NCBI GenBank assembly: GCA_022606135.1
Contig: JABYQN010000013.1
Span: 1-64,000 of the forward strand
Direction: 5' to 3'
Length of the DNA: 64,000 bases
From: Fomes fomentarius
Taxonomy: Eukaryota; Basidiomycota; Agaricomycetes; Polyporales; Polyporaceae
The first letter of the stretch is position 1. Every line of letters begins with the position of its first letter. The position numbers and the translations under genes are program-made. Shown here piece after piece: positions 12,801 through 24,958 of this stretch. The notes beneath the pieces were generated by a model. That model worked only from the letters and a program-made list of their open reading frames with translations. It searched no databases and was not told the DNA's origin.

Positions 12801-15800
12801 AAGCGGAGGCAGTAGCCGCGGCGTTCAGTAGGAGGTCGGTTGCCCTTCTACATGCGACGTACCGTACTACAGTCTGCTGATACGGATTCTGTTGGCAGCC
12901 TGTGAGGCGCGTCAGGTTGGCAAGTATCCACGTCAAGTGTCTTCATGAGCGCCGAGTCGCTCGCTTTCGTTCAGGCAGGCAGGCGTGTTGGCAATCTATA
13001 AACCACACTGCAACTGAGTGCCATCAGGCTGCCGTAGCACTAGCTAGACTACGTCAGTCGGTAGACGACCCGCGCTCTGTCGCCAATGTTAATCTCGCCG
13101 CTCAAAAAATTCGGTCACCTACGGTTAAGCTGCGACCGTTGACTCAGGACCTCGGATATTATCCGGGTCGTTTCAGTCCGGGGCTGACAAGGCCGCGCGA
13201 TGCTGTTCGTACCACGCACCACACAAACCGCCGATGGCATAGATCCAGGTACTGTCCAGTGTACTGTAACCGTGGACGCGCTTGGATACGTACATCTAGC
13301 GGAAGAAGCTCACTCGGGGCCACTTCCTGGACCTGCTTGAGCCTAATTGAGCGACGGAGCTGGTGTGCCCTTGCGCTTTAAGTCCGTGAATCCGGCCTGA
13401 CAGCTTGCCAAGTGGCCTTCTGCTTGGACCTTCTAGCCTGGTTGTAGATGGCGTGTTGCGATTGACGACGGTTGAGGGGCGAAATATCTGCGCATGGCGT
13501 GGGTGTCGAGTCCAAGTTGTTGGCTGGTAAGTGATCCAGATGAGTCACTTTTTCGGGCGAGGCAGGCGATGATGTGTGGTCCTGTCGGACAATATCTGTC
13601 ATCTATGTGCGTTTCCGAAAGGAAAATGGCACAGTCCGGATACACGCTAGAGGATGAGTTCAATAGTTAGAGGACACTCTCTCGCGCGCAAGTTCACTGA
13701 GTCTGTAGATAGTCTCGTACCAACCTCAAGTCTGCAGACACGAAAAACACTTAAAGTTCAAGCTGGAAAGCCAAGGTAGGCAGGGGTCTCGGCCCGGTCA
13801 ACCCAAATCCCATTCTTGCGATGACTCGTGCTTCCTGGCGAGACCGGACCCGGTTGACCTCCGAGCTTAACCTCAACCGCTCGGCCTAGACATTTCGTCA
13901 ACGAGTATTTATATAGTTCCAATCCACATGCTCTCGAAGACCGACTTTAGAGTTCATGTGGCGGTGGGAAGAGGCAGGTAGACCGTAGGCGAGGATGACA
14001 GATATGTCGATTGTCTCGAGCTTGTTGTCACACGCCAAAGTAGGTGCTGGTCATGCGACATCAAGCGATTGTCCCTACGCTAATTTGCCGCATCTAGCAT
14101 TGATGGGTCAGCAAGACAGTTAGGGGCTGACTGGGCAACAGCCAAAGAAGGTGCGTTCTGTGTTAGTGGTGAGGGAAAGAATTCAAGGGTTGATGACAAA
14201 CTCACCCGCACTCGTGGACGGCCAAAGTGCGAGACTGACTGGAAGGAGGCCTAGGAAGCACTGTTGTGATCGACCGAGCCGTATGGATGTGGTGGTTGGA
14301 GATTGAGGAGGTTCGACATAGGTGGCGCCTATTGGCATCTCTGGTCGTGCCCACTCAGTCTGATCAAGTCGTGTCTCGGACTATTGATTGCCCGCGGTTG
14401 CGAGTAGGGCCGACATGCCTCTCTCAGCCTTCGACTTGTATCCCCGTCATACCCTCCAATGTCTGTACCCTCTGCTGCAATTACCGCCAGTATTCTTCTG
14501 CGCTCTTGGCCGCGAGCTCATTCTCAACTTCTGGCTTCTGTTGGACTCGGACAAGGTTCTCATAGGGCTCAAGCGCTCAAGGGCGCTGCCTAACCCTGCC
14601 TTTCCTCTCTCTCTACCCCGACAACCGAACTCATACTTATCCATACCCACGAACACCCACATTGACTATGCCACCCACAGGCTAATCTTGTTCGAGCTAA
14701 ACAAAGGATGCCCTGTCGCGCCACGAGGAGTTACTTTGAAATCGAGCGATAGTTCGTATGAGAGAGACCGCCGAAAGTACCGCGACTTGCAGATCCTTGT
14801 CCAAGACTCCCTCCCAAACTCACAACCTCCCACCGTCACTCCACTCCACTACCGCCGGTTCCAGAAGAACGCCTCCATACTGTACTCGCTCACGGCCTCT
14901 CGGACAATAGAGGAGATGCTCCAGGTGAACAGCAGAATCACGGTGTTCATTGTCGTGCTGCAGAGGGGGCTGGGGAGGGCAAGCCTCGAGCCCGAATCCT
15001 CCGCGGCACTTGAGTGTGGAAGCTGTTCCAAGGAGCAGAGCTGGAGCAGAGGATGCGGCAGGGGCTTCGGGCCGAGTATTCGCTGGCATGGCTCGAGGTC
15101 TGTGTTCTCTTTCTCTCATCTCTCGAACCATCCTGCTCCTCGTTTATCAATCTCATCATGCTCCACCGAGTAGCTCTCCATCCAAGAAACCGCAGGCAGC
15201 CTTCCGCATTCTGCACCCTCATCGACACAACGACCACCACCGCACCCCGTCCTCCCTGAAAAGCTGATTCGGAATGTCATGATAAGAGCAAAGAGGTACG
15301 CGGCGCGCGCCGAGTATGATGCGGCATACCTTTTGGGCAGTCATGGACGCACGGGTAGGGGGACGAGAAAGAGGAGGATAGGGGCGGTCAGTCCAACGAG
15401 CGAACCTCCAGGTCACGGTCAGCTTCAACGTACCGTCTACATTTAGGAGTTGGTCGGTTGAGTGTGAGGTGAGTAACTCGTTTCTCGTCTTTCTCTGCTC
15501 CCTCGATGTCCAAACCTTCGATATTTTGACCTCAAAGTACCACCTCCTGGCATTTGGGACGACGTCAGGATCTATTACACCGTCTGTATCGTGTCGGGTT
15601 ATCGACCAGCCCCGGCTACTACACCTACCTCCTTCAGTCCCTGGACCTGGGCATCCCGTGCTTGGGCACGTATCCGATCTACCGCCGTAAGTAATTGTAG
15701 TCATCTTTATCACTTTCAGTGTGGCTGATGTCACACAGAGCATATGGAGAAAGGATGAACGGACTCGACGACGGTGTCAATATCGGATGCACCATATATA

Positions 15801-16333
15801 CGTAACGCAAGGTCCTTTACCTCGCACTACCAATATCTCCGCGTGTGCGGTGCGTGGTCATCCTTTCCCCTCTCGATGTCGGCCATTCACGCTCGTCCTC
15901 CAGACCATACTTTACCATCTAATGGCATGCACGACTTACCCCTGTACGGATGACATGCGAGTCACTTGACACGTTTGCACCCACGTGGCGCTGCCTATAA
16001 ACTCCCTACTGCTCTAAGTTGCTTGGTGAGCTGAACTTACTCAGCCGGACTTCGGACTCTGTATGCAGTCGACTCGACAGGTGTTTATCGTGTCCGGCCC
16101 CTTCCTGCTATTGGTCTATCCAGCATGAAAGTGTTCTCATACAAAGATCGTTGCTTCGAACCCAGGTCCCACCGTCATGCGTGTGCACATAAAAGAAAGG
16201 CTGGCTACGTTCACATCGCTCCGTCTCTTTCCCACATTCCCTCTCCCCCTTCGAGTTACAGTTTCGACAGTGGAGGTTACCTCTCCCCTTCTCCTGATCA
16301 ATTCTGAGTCTGCGCTCGAACCTTACGACGAAC
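6874..16333. other. Gene-poor region, ~9.4 kb, no supportable gene
   Basis: No open frame here shows a recognisable domain or joins into a plausible spliced gene. Visible content: purine-rich + strand just upstream of the zinc-finger start (6900-7100), a CCG-type trinucleotide tract at about 7438-7476, a long pyrimidine-rich + strand at about 7730-8650, and short runs of ACTCAA hexamers near 9288-9312 and CTTACT hexamers near 9543-9565. The pyrimidine block resembles long fungal promoter/leader DNA, but no gene follows on the + strand. Isolated coding-like patches, such as + strand 15597-15693, cannot be extended. Decayed genes or a non-coding transcript are possible. Confidence 0.5.
7730..8650 (+). 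other. Long pyrimidine-rich strand-asymmetric tract
   Basis: For about 900 bp the + strand is dominated by C and T (many CTCCC, TCTCC and CCACC runs). CT-rich DNA precedes transcription starts of highly expressed fungal genes, but here the nearest + strand gene is 8 kb away and the adjacent gene runs the other way. It could be the long upstream region of the minus-strand zinc-finger gene. Only the composition is directly visible. Confidence 0.4.
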
Positions 16334-17839
16334 ATGGCCCCCCTGATCAATCCACCGGCACCAAACGTTCCTTACTTCGTGCCTGCTCAGTACCCTCCGG
16401 CTGGTACTGCTCTCGAGCCGCAACCGGATGGGAAGCCCGTTCCCACCCTCTTCAAGCCTCTCAAGATTCGCGGAGTCGAGTTCCACAATCGCGTCTGGGT
16501 AAGCGCGACTTCCCACCGTGTCTTCTCAGGTTGGCCATGGCCATCTCGTATGACTGATCAATATCCACCTTTATCGAACAGCTCGCACCGCTCTGTCAGT
16601 ACTCGTCCGAGAACGGCGTAATCTCGCCCTGGCACTACGCGCATCGTATGTCCTATCATGCTGGCACTGAATTATCGCGCTACGCTCACAATGCCTTACT
16701 CACTGTACCGCAATTTATAGTTGGCGGGATCTTCACCCGCGGCCCTGGCCTCTCCTTCGTCGAAGCGACCGCCGTCCTCCCCGAGGGCCGCATCTCGCCT
16801 GAAGACGCAGGGATCTGGGATGACGCACAAACCGCCGCCTGGTCCAAGCTCGTCGCATTCGCGCACTCTCAGAATCAGAAGATCGGCATTCAGCTCGCAC
16901 ATGCGGGGCGCAAGGCGTCTATGGCTGCGATCTGGGTCCACGCATCTGCTGTTGTTGACGAGGCGTCTGGAGGGTGGCCAGACGAGGTGTATGGACCGAG
17001 TGCGGTGCCGTATGACGAGAGTCACCCGATGCCCAAGGCGTTGACAAAAGAAGGGATAAAGAAGGTTCTGAAAGGTTATGCGGACGCGGCGAGACGCGCG
17101 GTGAAGGCGGGATTTGATGTGGTGGAGATTCATGGTGCGCATGGGTTCCTGATTAGCTCCTTTTTGAGCCCGACGAGCAACAAGAGGACGGATGAGTACG
17201 GGGGCAGTTTTGAGAACAGGACTCGGCTCGCAGTGGAGGTTGTGGATGTGGTGCGGGCGGTAATCCCACCGACGATGCCTCTGTTCTTCCGGTACGTCTG
17301 CTTCCCAATGTGGTTATTTTGCCCCAAACCAACTCAAAAAATGCAGCGTTTCGGCGACTGAGTGGCTCGAAGAAACTCTACCTGACGAGCCGTCGTGGCG
17401 TGTGGAAGATACCATCAAGTTGGCGGAGATGCTCGCGGAGCATGGCGTCGACCTTCTCGACGTCTCGTCGAGCGGAAACCATCCGAAGCAGCGTGTCTTT
17501 GCGATCCATGGTGTACCTGGGTATCAAGTTCCGTTCGCGGCGGCAGTGAAGCAAGCACTCAAGGACAAGATCTTCGTTGCAGCCGTCGGGAAGATCCACG
17601 AGGGGAAGTTCGCGCAGAGCATCCTAGACAAGGTATTTGTGTCTGAAGAAGGGAAGACGGATGACTGATTCGCGGATTAACAGGGTCAGGCAGACGTAGT
17701 CTTCGTTGGGCGGATGTTCCAGAAAAACCCCGGACTGGTGTGGACCTTCGCAGACGATCTTGAGATTGAGCTGCACCATTCGAGGCAGATTGGGTGGGCC
17801 TTCCACGGACGTCCGAAGACCACGGAGACAGAGCAGTAG
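16334..17839 (+). CDS. NADH:flavin oxidoreductase, old yellow enzyme family (YqjM-like)
   Basis: FMN-dependent TIM-barrel ene-reductase, expected to reduce activated C=C bonds with NAD(P)H. Five exons (16334-16498, 16582-16645, 16721-17291, 17347-17632, 17684-17839) give 413 aa. Visible motifs in order: [29 protein letters not shown] with the Cys typical of the YqjM-like class near the flavin, [10 protein letters not shown], the catalytic [14 protein letters not shown] segment, [23 protein letters not shown] and the C-terminal phosphate-binding stretch [15 protein letters not shown]. No signal peptide is seen, so it is likely cytosolic. The 64-nt second exon is forced by the CQYS motif. The start follows an AACATGG context. 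Classical fungal OYEs usually carry Thr where this enzyme has Cys. The substrate cannot be told from sequence. Confidence 0.93.
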
Positions 17840-20137
17840 ATACCAACACTACGATGCGGTTCGTGTGCTTCTTTCACGCGGCACCTTTGTGCTATTCATA
17901 GATGTTGCCTTTCTCACCGTACTCCTCCGACAGTCAAAAGAGGTGTTGACTAGGGACGACAATGACGGTGATCGTTACGGTCAGCGGACAGCTTCACCGT
18001 CACCGTGTTCCTGCCGACAAATCAGTTGTCTAACACGCGAATCGAAGTAGAACACAATTGAGCAAGGACAGCGTGATCCAGACCCCCAGTCCGAGCCTAA
18101 GTGCTGCCTAAGTATATTTGTGCACTCACCTCGCAGGTAGGCCTTGAAACGTACATCCATCTCGAATCCATCTCGACATGCCCAATCTCGTATTCAGCAA
18201 GCAACGCGAAGTTTCGCCTGATCCTCAGACTGATCAAGTCATAAATGATCTCGACACACTGTCTTTCCGGTTTCGGTTTCGCATCGAGAATGACGGACGA
18301 TCCGGGACGCGCGTTCGAGCCTCATCGTCGCGGCGTACGACCACTCCAGGCTGAAGCACTAGGTCATGAGTTGCAGATAGCCTGAGCACGATTTCCCACC
18401 AGGAAAACGTGGGTTGATTGTCGCACAGGGATGGAAGCAGCTGGACCTCACGAAGATTACTTACTACTCAGGCGCAAGTCAGGACAAGAAGAGACACAGA
18501 CGCCCATGAGTCTTCTCGGCTAGATAAGCGCGCGTGTCCGACCATTCCGACTCTTTTTTCATGACGGTCACCGCGACCTCTTCTGAATCTCAGTGTGGTG
18601 TGCTCTCAAACCTAGGATGACTTCTCTCTGAGATGAGAACTAGCCTTGCTTACCCGCGCACTCTTGTCGCATCCTCATTCAGGCCCGTTTCCTGCCACGT
18701 AGGAGTACCAGTTGACCGCGATTGACCAGTATATATGACAACGGCATGTATCTCAGCCGCTAGACAGAGGTGAGTTTGAATCACGCTTCATTACAAACCC
18801 AGAAGCGAGCTGCAGGTACTACAACATCGTCTCCTTGTTGTCATTGTTGCACCTAGCGCACGTGTGCGGCATCATCGCCCCTAGTACTGACCTTCCCAGT
18901 CATATATGATGCACTTAGTCCTTACTTGGGGCAACACCTGGCAACGCTAACTAATGATCACAATACGCATGATCATCACAACTACTTGCCCCAAAACCGT
19001 TAGTGCGAACAGCACGGCCCGCAGTCGTGCACACCGTGTGCATCCTCCATTTAGGTGCGTGGTCACCGCAGATAGGGTGTTCCTGCCCGTTTTGATGGGC
19101 GCGACGTTACATACCAGTTCGTTACATTGACGACGCCTACGCGACTTGTTCATCTGACGTTGATTTGGCAATTGCGTTCTGAACCTCAGTAAATCCGACT
19201 ATACACAGTGCATCTCCGATTGATTGAGCATACCCATGCGCACCTCGACCAGAAATCCTCGCAGATTCCGTCTAGACCGAAGAGTCAGGTCAGTGAGCAT
19301 TGTCTGTTCAGCTTAATATACTATCGCTCACAAACGATCATCAGGGCTCCGTGTTCACTGGCAGTATGTAAGCCTTGTAAGCACACTGCACCATGGCTTC
19401 AAGTCGCGTATGTACCTCGTTCCCATCAATGGTGTGTCGACCGCGCGTGACCGAGTCTCCACCTATAGATTAATCCGTTGATCGTGCCTCCTGACTCGGT
19501 AGATTGTTAGGCGATGATATACCTTCGGCCTCACTCCTACGTAAGAGCTGCTGAACACAGCCGCACACCTTCTCCCGCTAGACGCTTAACATTGTGAATC
19601 TCTTGCTTCCGTGAGGGCGATGCATTCGGATGCCGTTTATTCAAATTTTACTTATGGTTCCCGTTTCATCCCTATTCCATCACTCCATGTTTTGTTCCTT
19701 GCCATTGCCAATCCTTGGAGAATTGGTCCGAATGGCCGCGCCCCTATTCTACGGAGCGCTCTTACCGGCGAGCACACTCCGAAGCCAAAGGTACGCATTG
19801 CGTCACTGAATCGCTGACATATGGCCGCCCTCCTTTTTCAGACTGCCGAGCAAGAGGGTCGCGCACATACTTGAAGGTGCGTACATATTCCTATCTACAT
19901 ACACGTAAAGTCGCCTGGCACTTACGATGAAATAATTGCAAGTCTCTGATGCCAAGTTCCGCGCCAATTTCTGTAGCTCGAGATCTGTAGAGATGCCTCC
20001 GAGCCCGGGCCCGCAATGACCAAGGCTGTTGCTGCCGACCCCTGAGATCGCAGCGGCGCAACAGTCTGCCCGCCAGTCAGACTCACCTGTGCCCCACATT
20101 CGGACTTGTGGGGTAGCCCGTGCCTCATCGTAGGTGG
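17840..20137. other. Intergenic spacer without a recognisable gene
   Basis: Short frames only; none is conserved-looking and none joins to a neighbour. It contains the 3' flank of the ene-reductase gene and the upstream region of the FAD oxidase. I found no tRNA or repeat here. Confidence 0.5.
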
Positions 20138-20144
20138 TATAAAT
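20138..20144 (+). promoter_or_regulatory. TATA box of the FAD oxidase gene
   Basis: TATAAAT lies 66 bp upstream of the ATG at 20204, a usual spacing for TATA-driven basidiomycete genes. Confidence 0.55.
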
Positions 20145-20203
20145 GCCGCTGCGATCGCAAGACATGGCCTCCATCCCTCTCTTTTGATCGGGATTTTTTC
20201 ACC

Positions 20204-22212
20204 ATGCGGTCCACTCTCTTCTCTTCTTTCGTCGTTCTTTCTGCGGTCTCCACATCCTTTGCCGCCTGGGTCCCGCTCAGTTCCCTCCAGAACCGTGCGG
20301 AGAACACGTTCTTCACTTGTCTCGAGAAGGCGGGTTTTGACCCCATCGTTCAAGGCGAGTCAGACTACGCCAATGCTGCAGCAGCTTTCAACCTTCGGTA
20401 TGTACACGCTTGTGGCTCAGCACATGGGTCGTATCTCATCTACGGTCTACCACCGCGTCCCTCTCGTGAACAGCTTTTCGTACAAGCCCGCTGCTATCGT
20501 CTACCCCACCGACTCGAACGGCGTCGCCGCCGCCGTGAAATGCGGTGCTGATAGTGGCGTCAAAGTCAACGCCCGCAGTGGCGGTCACTCGTGTGAGCAT
20601 CATGGCTCACCTGCGCTGTATGCGCATGATGCTAAACTTATCCAGATGCCGCGTTCGCACTCGGCGGTGAGGACGGCCACTTGACTGTTAGCCTCGATAA
20701 GCTCCGCAACCTCCAAGTGAGCGGTGACACGGCCACGATAGGTACAGGAAACCGTCTCGGTGACGTCGCCCTGTACCTGTGGAACAATGGTACGTGCAAT
20801 GTGGTTCACATCTGACAATTCCGAACTCTATCTCACCACTGTGGCGGTGTCCCACACATTTGCATGTTTCAGGCCAACGCGCAATGGCTCACGGTACTTG
20901 CCCGTACGTTGGTATCGGCGGCCACGCCGGACAAGGTGGCTTTGGTCTCCCCTCCCGGGCATGGGGCCTCCTCGCGGACCAAGTCACGAGCGTCGAGATT
21001 GTCACCGCCAATGGCACCATCGTCACCGCAAGTCGCTCCCAGAACGCCGACCTCTTCTGGGCGGCGACCGGCGCCGGCTCGAGCTTCGGGATCATCACTT
21101 CGTTCACGACTGTGACCCACGAGGCGGTCGACTCCATCGCGTTTGCATACCGGTTCCCCAACTACGGCCCCGCGGAGGCCAGCAAGGGTCTCCAGGCCTG
21201 GCAGAAATTCGCCAACGATCCGAGCAACCCGCTCGATGTCAACGTTGGTCTCCAGATCCATATCGACCCCTCGACCGACTCTCCCAACGGTGTCGTCTTC
21301 GCCGTTAGCGGTGTCTACTGTGAGTTTCCTTTGCTTGCCCTTGATCACCATGCTGAGTGTCCCGCTGATCGCTCGTGATGCAGACGGTGCCACCGAAGCT
21401 CAGCTCAACTCGACGTTCGCTCCCCTCCTGAAGGAGCTCGGCACACCGTCATCTGTCTTCCTCGAGAAGCAGAGCTGGATCGAGAGTGTTCTCTACCTCG
21501 CTGGTGTCGACGACGTCGAAGGCCTCAACACGACTCTTGCGCCCGACACCCACGACGACTTCTTTGCGACTTCGACCTTCGTTAGCGAGCAGGAGCCGCT
21601 CGGCGCTCCCTCGACTGATGCGCTCATGAACTACATCTACAACCAGGGCACGAACACGGATGTCGCGTGGTTCGCCATCTTGTAAGTACTCATCCTCTGC
21701 TCCCGTCTGAGACTGCAGTGATGCTGACTGGGGCTCATGTAGCGATCTCTACGGCGGTGGCGAGTCCGTTATCACCAACGTCGCCGACGACTTCAACGCA
21801 TTCGACGCTCGTGATGCGCTCTACTCCATCCAGTGAGTACACAATACAAATCGAATAAGTCTATACCACAGATGGACTAAATTACGTGTGGTGCACAGGT
21901 ACTACGCCACGATTCCGAGCTCCGTTCCTGATGCGGAGGGTATCAAGTTCATCACCGACATGAAGGCCGCGCTGGAGGAGAACCAGCCGCAGACGTTCTT
22001 CAAGGAGTATGGTGCGTCGTCTCTCGTCTCTCTTTTTTTCTCACAGCTCTTGCATTCTGAACGTCCCTCTCCGTACAGTGAACTACATCGACAGCACTTA
22101 CACCGCGGACCAGGCCCACCAGAAGTATTACCACTCTCACACCGCACGCCTCACTCAACTCAAGGAGAAGTACGACCCGAAGCGCGTCATCCATCACCCT
22201 CAGGACTTCTGA
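20204..22212 (+). CDS. Secreted bicovalent-FAD oxidase, AA7/BBE-like
   Basis: Extracellular flavoprotein oxidase of the glucooligosaccharide/chitooligosaccharide oxidase group (CAZy AA7), expected to oxidise a sugar reducing end and make H2O2. Eight exons (20204-20397, 20474-20592, 20646-20789, 20873-21319, 21384-21681, 21743-21832, 21899-22011, 22079-22212) give 512 aa. An N-terminal signal peptide is clear (MRSTLFSSFVVLSAVSTSFA). The FAD-binding domain shows FSYKPAAIVYPTD, ARSGGHSYAAF with the histidine used for 8-alpha linkage, and GTCPYVGIGGHAGQGGFG with the cysteine used for 6-S linkage. Having both residues predicts bicovalent flavin. The BBE tail YDPKRVIHHPQDF closes the protein. H2O2 supply to peroxidases is inference. 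Exact substrate (oligosaccharide or alkaloid-like alcohol) cannot be read from sequence. Confidence 0.92.
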
Positions 22213-23037
22213 GCACCGCACCGCACGATCGACTACGTCTATGGTTTCGACCTATTTATATGCTGGACTTTCTGACGCCGCACTTAGTGGACGATCTCAC
22301 ACGCTCTCTTGTAGTATCATGTTAATAGTCGGGTTTGTCGGGCTAGTAGTTGAAGCTTACGTAGTAGTATAACACTCACTAACACATCCAGTTCACCTTT
22401 TACCGCACATTATGTACGGAGATGGTAATGCATGGAGTTCTCGAATCTTCTTATACACCGTGCACCTCGACAAGCGTTCGGCTTCGCGACATGACTCTCG
22501 ATATCACACCTCGAGGTTTCGGTTTCCGACGAACGAATGCTCCCACGGCCACTGCTGTCAAGTCGGAGAGGGTGGCTAGTTAACACCCATTCTGACCCCT
22601 CTCGCCCTCGTCTTCATACAAGAACAGAGTCCGATTCACTCCATAGCGGTTAACCTGACTATGCTCTATCAATCCATGTGCAGTGTAGGTTCAAATACGA
22701 GTATTGGTTCATCCGTACGTTCCTATCTCCTACTGTGTACAAAGGATGCTGCATTTCTAAGTGGACACTTCGTCTACTATACACTATACAAGCACGCTCA
22801 GGCTGACTACATCACGGTTCGCGGCAAGCCGTGCGCGCGTTCGTGCATCAGGTTGACGCGTGTGCATGTCAGATCGGACGTAGACGGTAGGGATACAGCA
22901 GTGTACAACATCGGTCAAGCGCATAACGGCCGTGATAGTCGTTCTGAACCAAGGCGTCAGGGTTTACTGTCCAACATCCAGCGTGCCGCCTATCCGGCGA
23001 CGGACCGTACGTACGGTAGACGCCCAGAGTCCAGATT

Positions 23038-24582
23038 CTAGAGGAAGTAGTCCGCAGGGGGACGTTTTGCTGGTATCGAGCGCACATCCTGCATAGAAGG
23101 AAGAAGAAAGACAGAATCCGATTCAGAGGCGCGATGTGACGGCAGACGGGCTGCGGGGGTGGAATTGCGAGGAGGGGAAGGGAAGGAAGAGGGAACTTAC
23201 GGAAGGCGCGTGAGAGAAGACTTTGTATTCCTGTGCGAGGTATTCGTCCAGTTCGAGTATGGACGCGACGTTGCCACAGCTACAAATACAATATCAGCAT
23301 TCGTCGGGATGGTGGCGCGGCAGGGCGCAGCGCAGTGCGAAGTTCGGTTCAAAGAAGTCGTCGGTCAACGGCCGTGCGACGCGGGTATGGAAGGGAGGCG
23401 TAGGAATGAGAAGGAGAAAGAGAAAGGAAGAGAAGAAATGGCAGTAGAGCGACGCAACAACGGATGCACGTACCGATAGCAATAGTTTGGAGCGCTCCAG
23501 ACGGTGACGATTGTCCTGTCGAACATGAGCTTGTAGCCTTCCATTGCAAGCTGGTGCGCGCGCGCGATAAGGTCTATGCCGTTCCGGTGCGCGAACACCT
23601 TTGTAATGTCTGCACCGAAGAGGTATCCCGCTCCGCGCGGTGACAGACCCCAGCCATTGATGTCTGTGCCATCGTGACAAGCGCATGAGGACATGGAGAG
23701 AGGCTCTTGATATGAAGGAAGGGGTATGGAAAGGAAAGGAGGGAAACGTACCGTCAGGGTCGGACCATAGCAGGTCGCACATCGCTCCGTCGTGGGGGAC
23801 CTCTTGTTTCCGATCGATGGTTCGTATCTGCGCAACCAAGGTCCGTCAACCGTCGGACATGAGTGAAACAAGTACACACGCACCTGATCAATTCCTTGTA
23901 GACTCGGGCTCAACCCTCCATGGACACAGAATACCCTTCCGTCTACGATCGCACCGAGTGCAAGGTAGTCGAACACTTCGCAACACCACCGCCAGACATT
24001 ACTGCTCCCGTACTTTCTCTGGCACTCGTCGTAGAAGCCGTACACTTGCGTGATCTGTCTTGATTCGTGGTTGCCACGGATGAGGGTCATGCGTTCTGGG
24101 TAGCGAACTTTGAGCGCGAGGAGGAGGAGAAAAGTTTCGACACTGTAGAAGCCTCGGTCGACAAAGTCACCTAGAACGTCCCAATCAGCGAGCGCACCGC
24201 GTTATACGCGTCCCTCACGCACCCATGAAGAGGTAGTTAGTCTCCGGACACGGTCCGCCAACCTTGAAGAGCTCCATCATGTCCCAGAACTGCCCATGTA
24301 TGTCCCCGCATATCTCGCGTCCAAGTCCTATGTCATTCACCGCGTTCGTCCCCGCACACGACATGCTGAAGAGCACTCACTGTAACGGGCGAGTCGACGA
24401 CTTGCACGTTCGCCTCCTCAATGAGGATCTCACGCGCCTTGATGCATAACCGTTTTACTTGTTCTTCGGATATAGGTTCGCATCGGAGGAGCTGCTCGAT
24501 CTGTCTGCCGCGCGTACGAGCTGATTGGCGAGCGCGAGACCGCGAAGAACACGACGACGAACTTGTCTAGGTCACTCGGCAT
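23038..24582 (-). CDS. PPH3: Ser/Thr protein phosphatase 4 catalytic subunit (Pph3/PP4c)
   Basis: PPP-family metallophosphatase; by family knowledge PP4c acts in DNA-damage checkpoint recovery and nutrient signalling. Eight exons (24582-24563, 24504-24381, 24313-24223, 24170-23884, 23827-23752, 23663-23474, 23279-23201, 23088-23038) give 305 aa, matching the ~307 aa of PP4c. Signatures: [51 protein letters not shown] and the C-terminal DYFL, whose Leu is carboxymethylated in PP2A-like enzymes. The segments [12 protein letters not shown] and [12 protein letters not shown] match PP4 better than PP2A, Sit4 or Ppg1. The first coding exon is only 20 nt. It lies tail to tail with the FAD oxidase and shares strand with the DUF1996 gene. 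Confidence 0.95.
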
Positions 24583-24958
24583 GTTGAGGGCTGTTCGTAG
24601 CAAGGATAAGTCGTATGTTCCAGACTAGCAGAATAAGGGAGGGTTCGTTAAATGGGAGAAAAGCGGAACCAGGGAAGGAGATGAACGCGCAGAGCAAGAG
24701 CGCGTTTCGCGTGGGCGCTCACTGTATGCATACAACCCTTAGCACAAGTCAGATCAATATGAATCGGAAGGATTACGCGTGCCCCAGGGGATCGAGGAAA
24801 GCAAATACATTCATCAGAGGCGTAGAAGCATAATGGATACATCAAGAGATCAAACAATCGAATCTAGGGCTTGGAAGCAAGACTTGAACTATAGCTACCC
24901 CACCTCCAGCACCCATTGACAATTATCACTAACGAGAAGAGACGCTTTCAAGGAGCCG

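Noticed and set aside
14388..15173. 261-codon + strand frame
   Set aside because: Low-complexity texture, no conserved motif, and competing antisense frames. I could not join it into a gene.
15597..15693. Coding-like patch reading GYYTYLLQSLDLGIPCLG
   Set aside because: Too short and isolated; no exon on either side continues it.
16140..16200. GGGTTCGAAG on the minus strand, like a tRNA T-loop
   Set aside because: No A box, no acceptor stem and no anticodon arm at the right distance.
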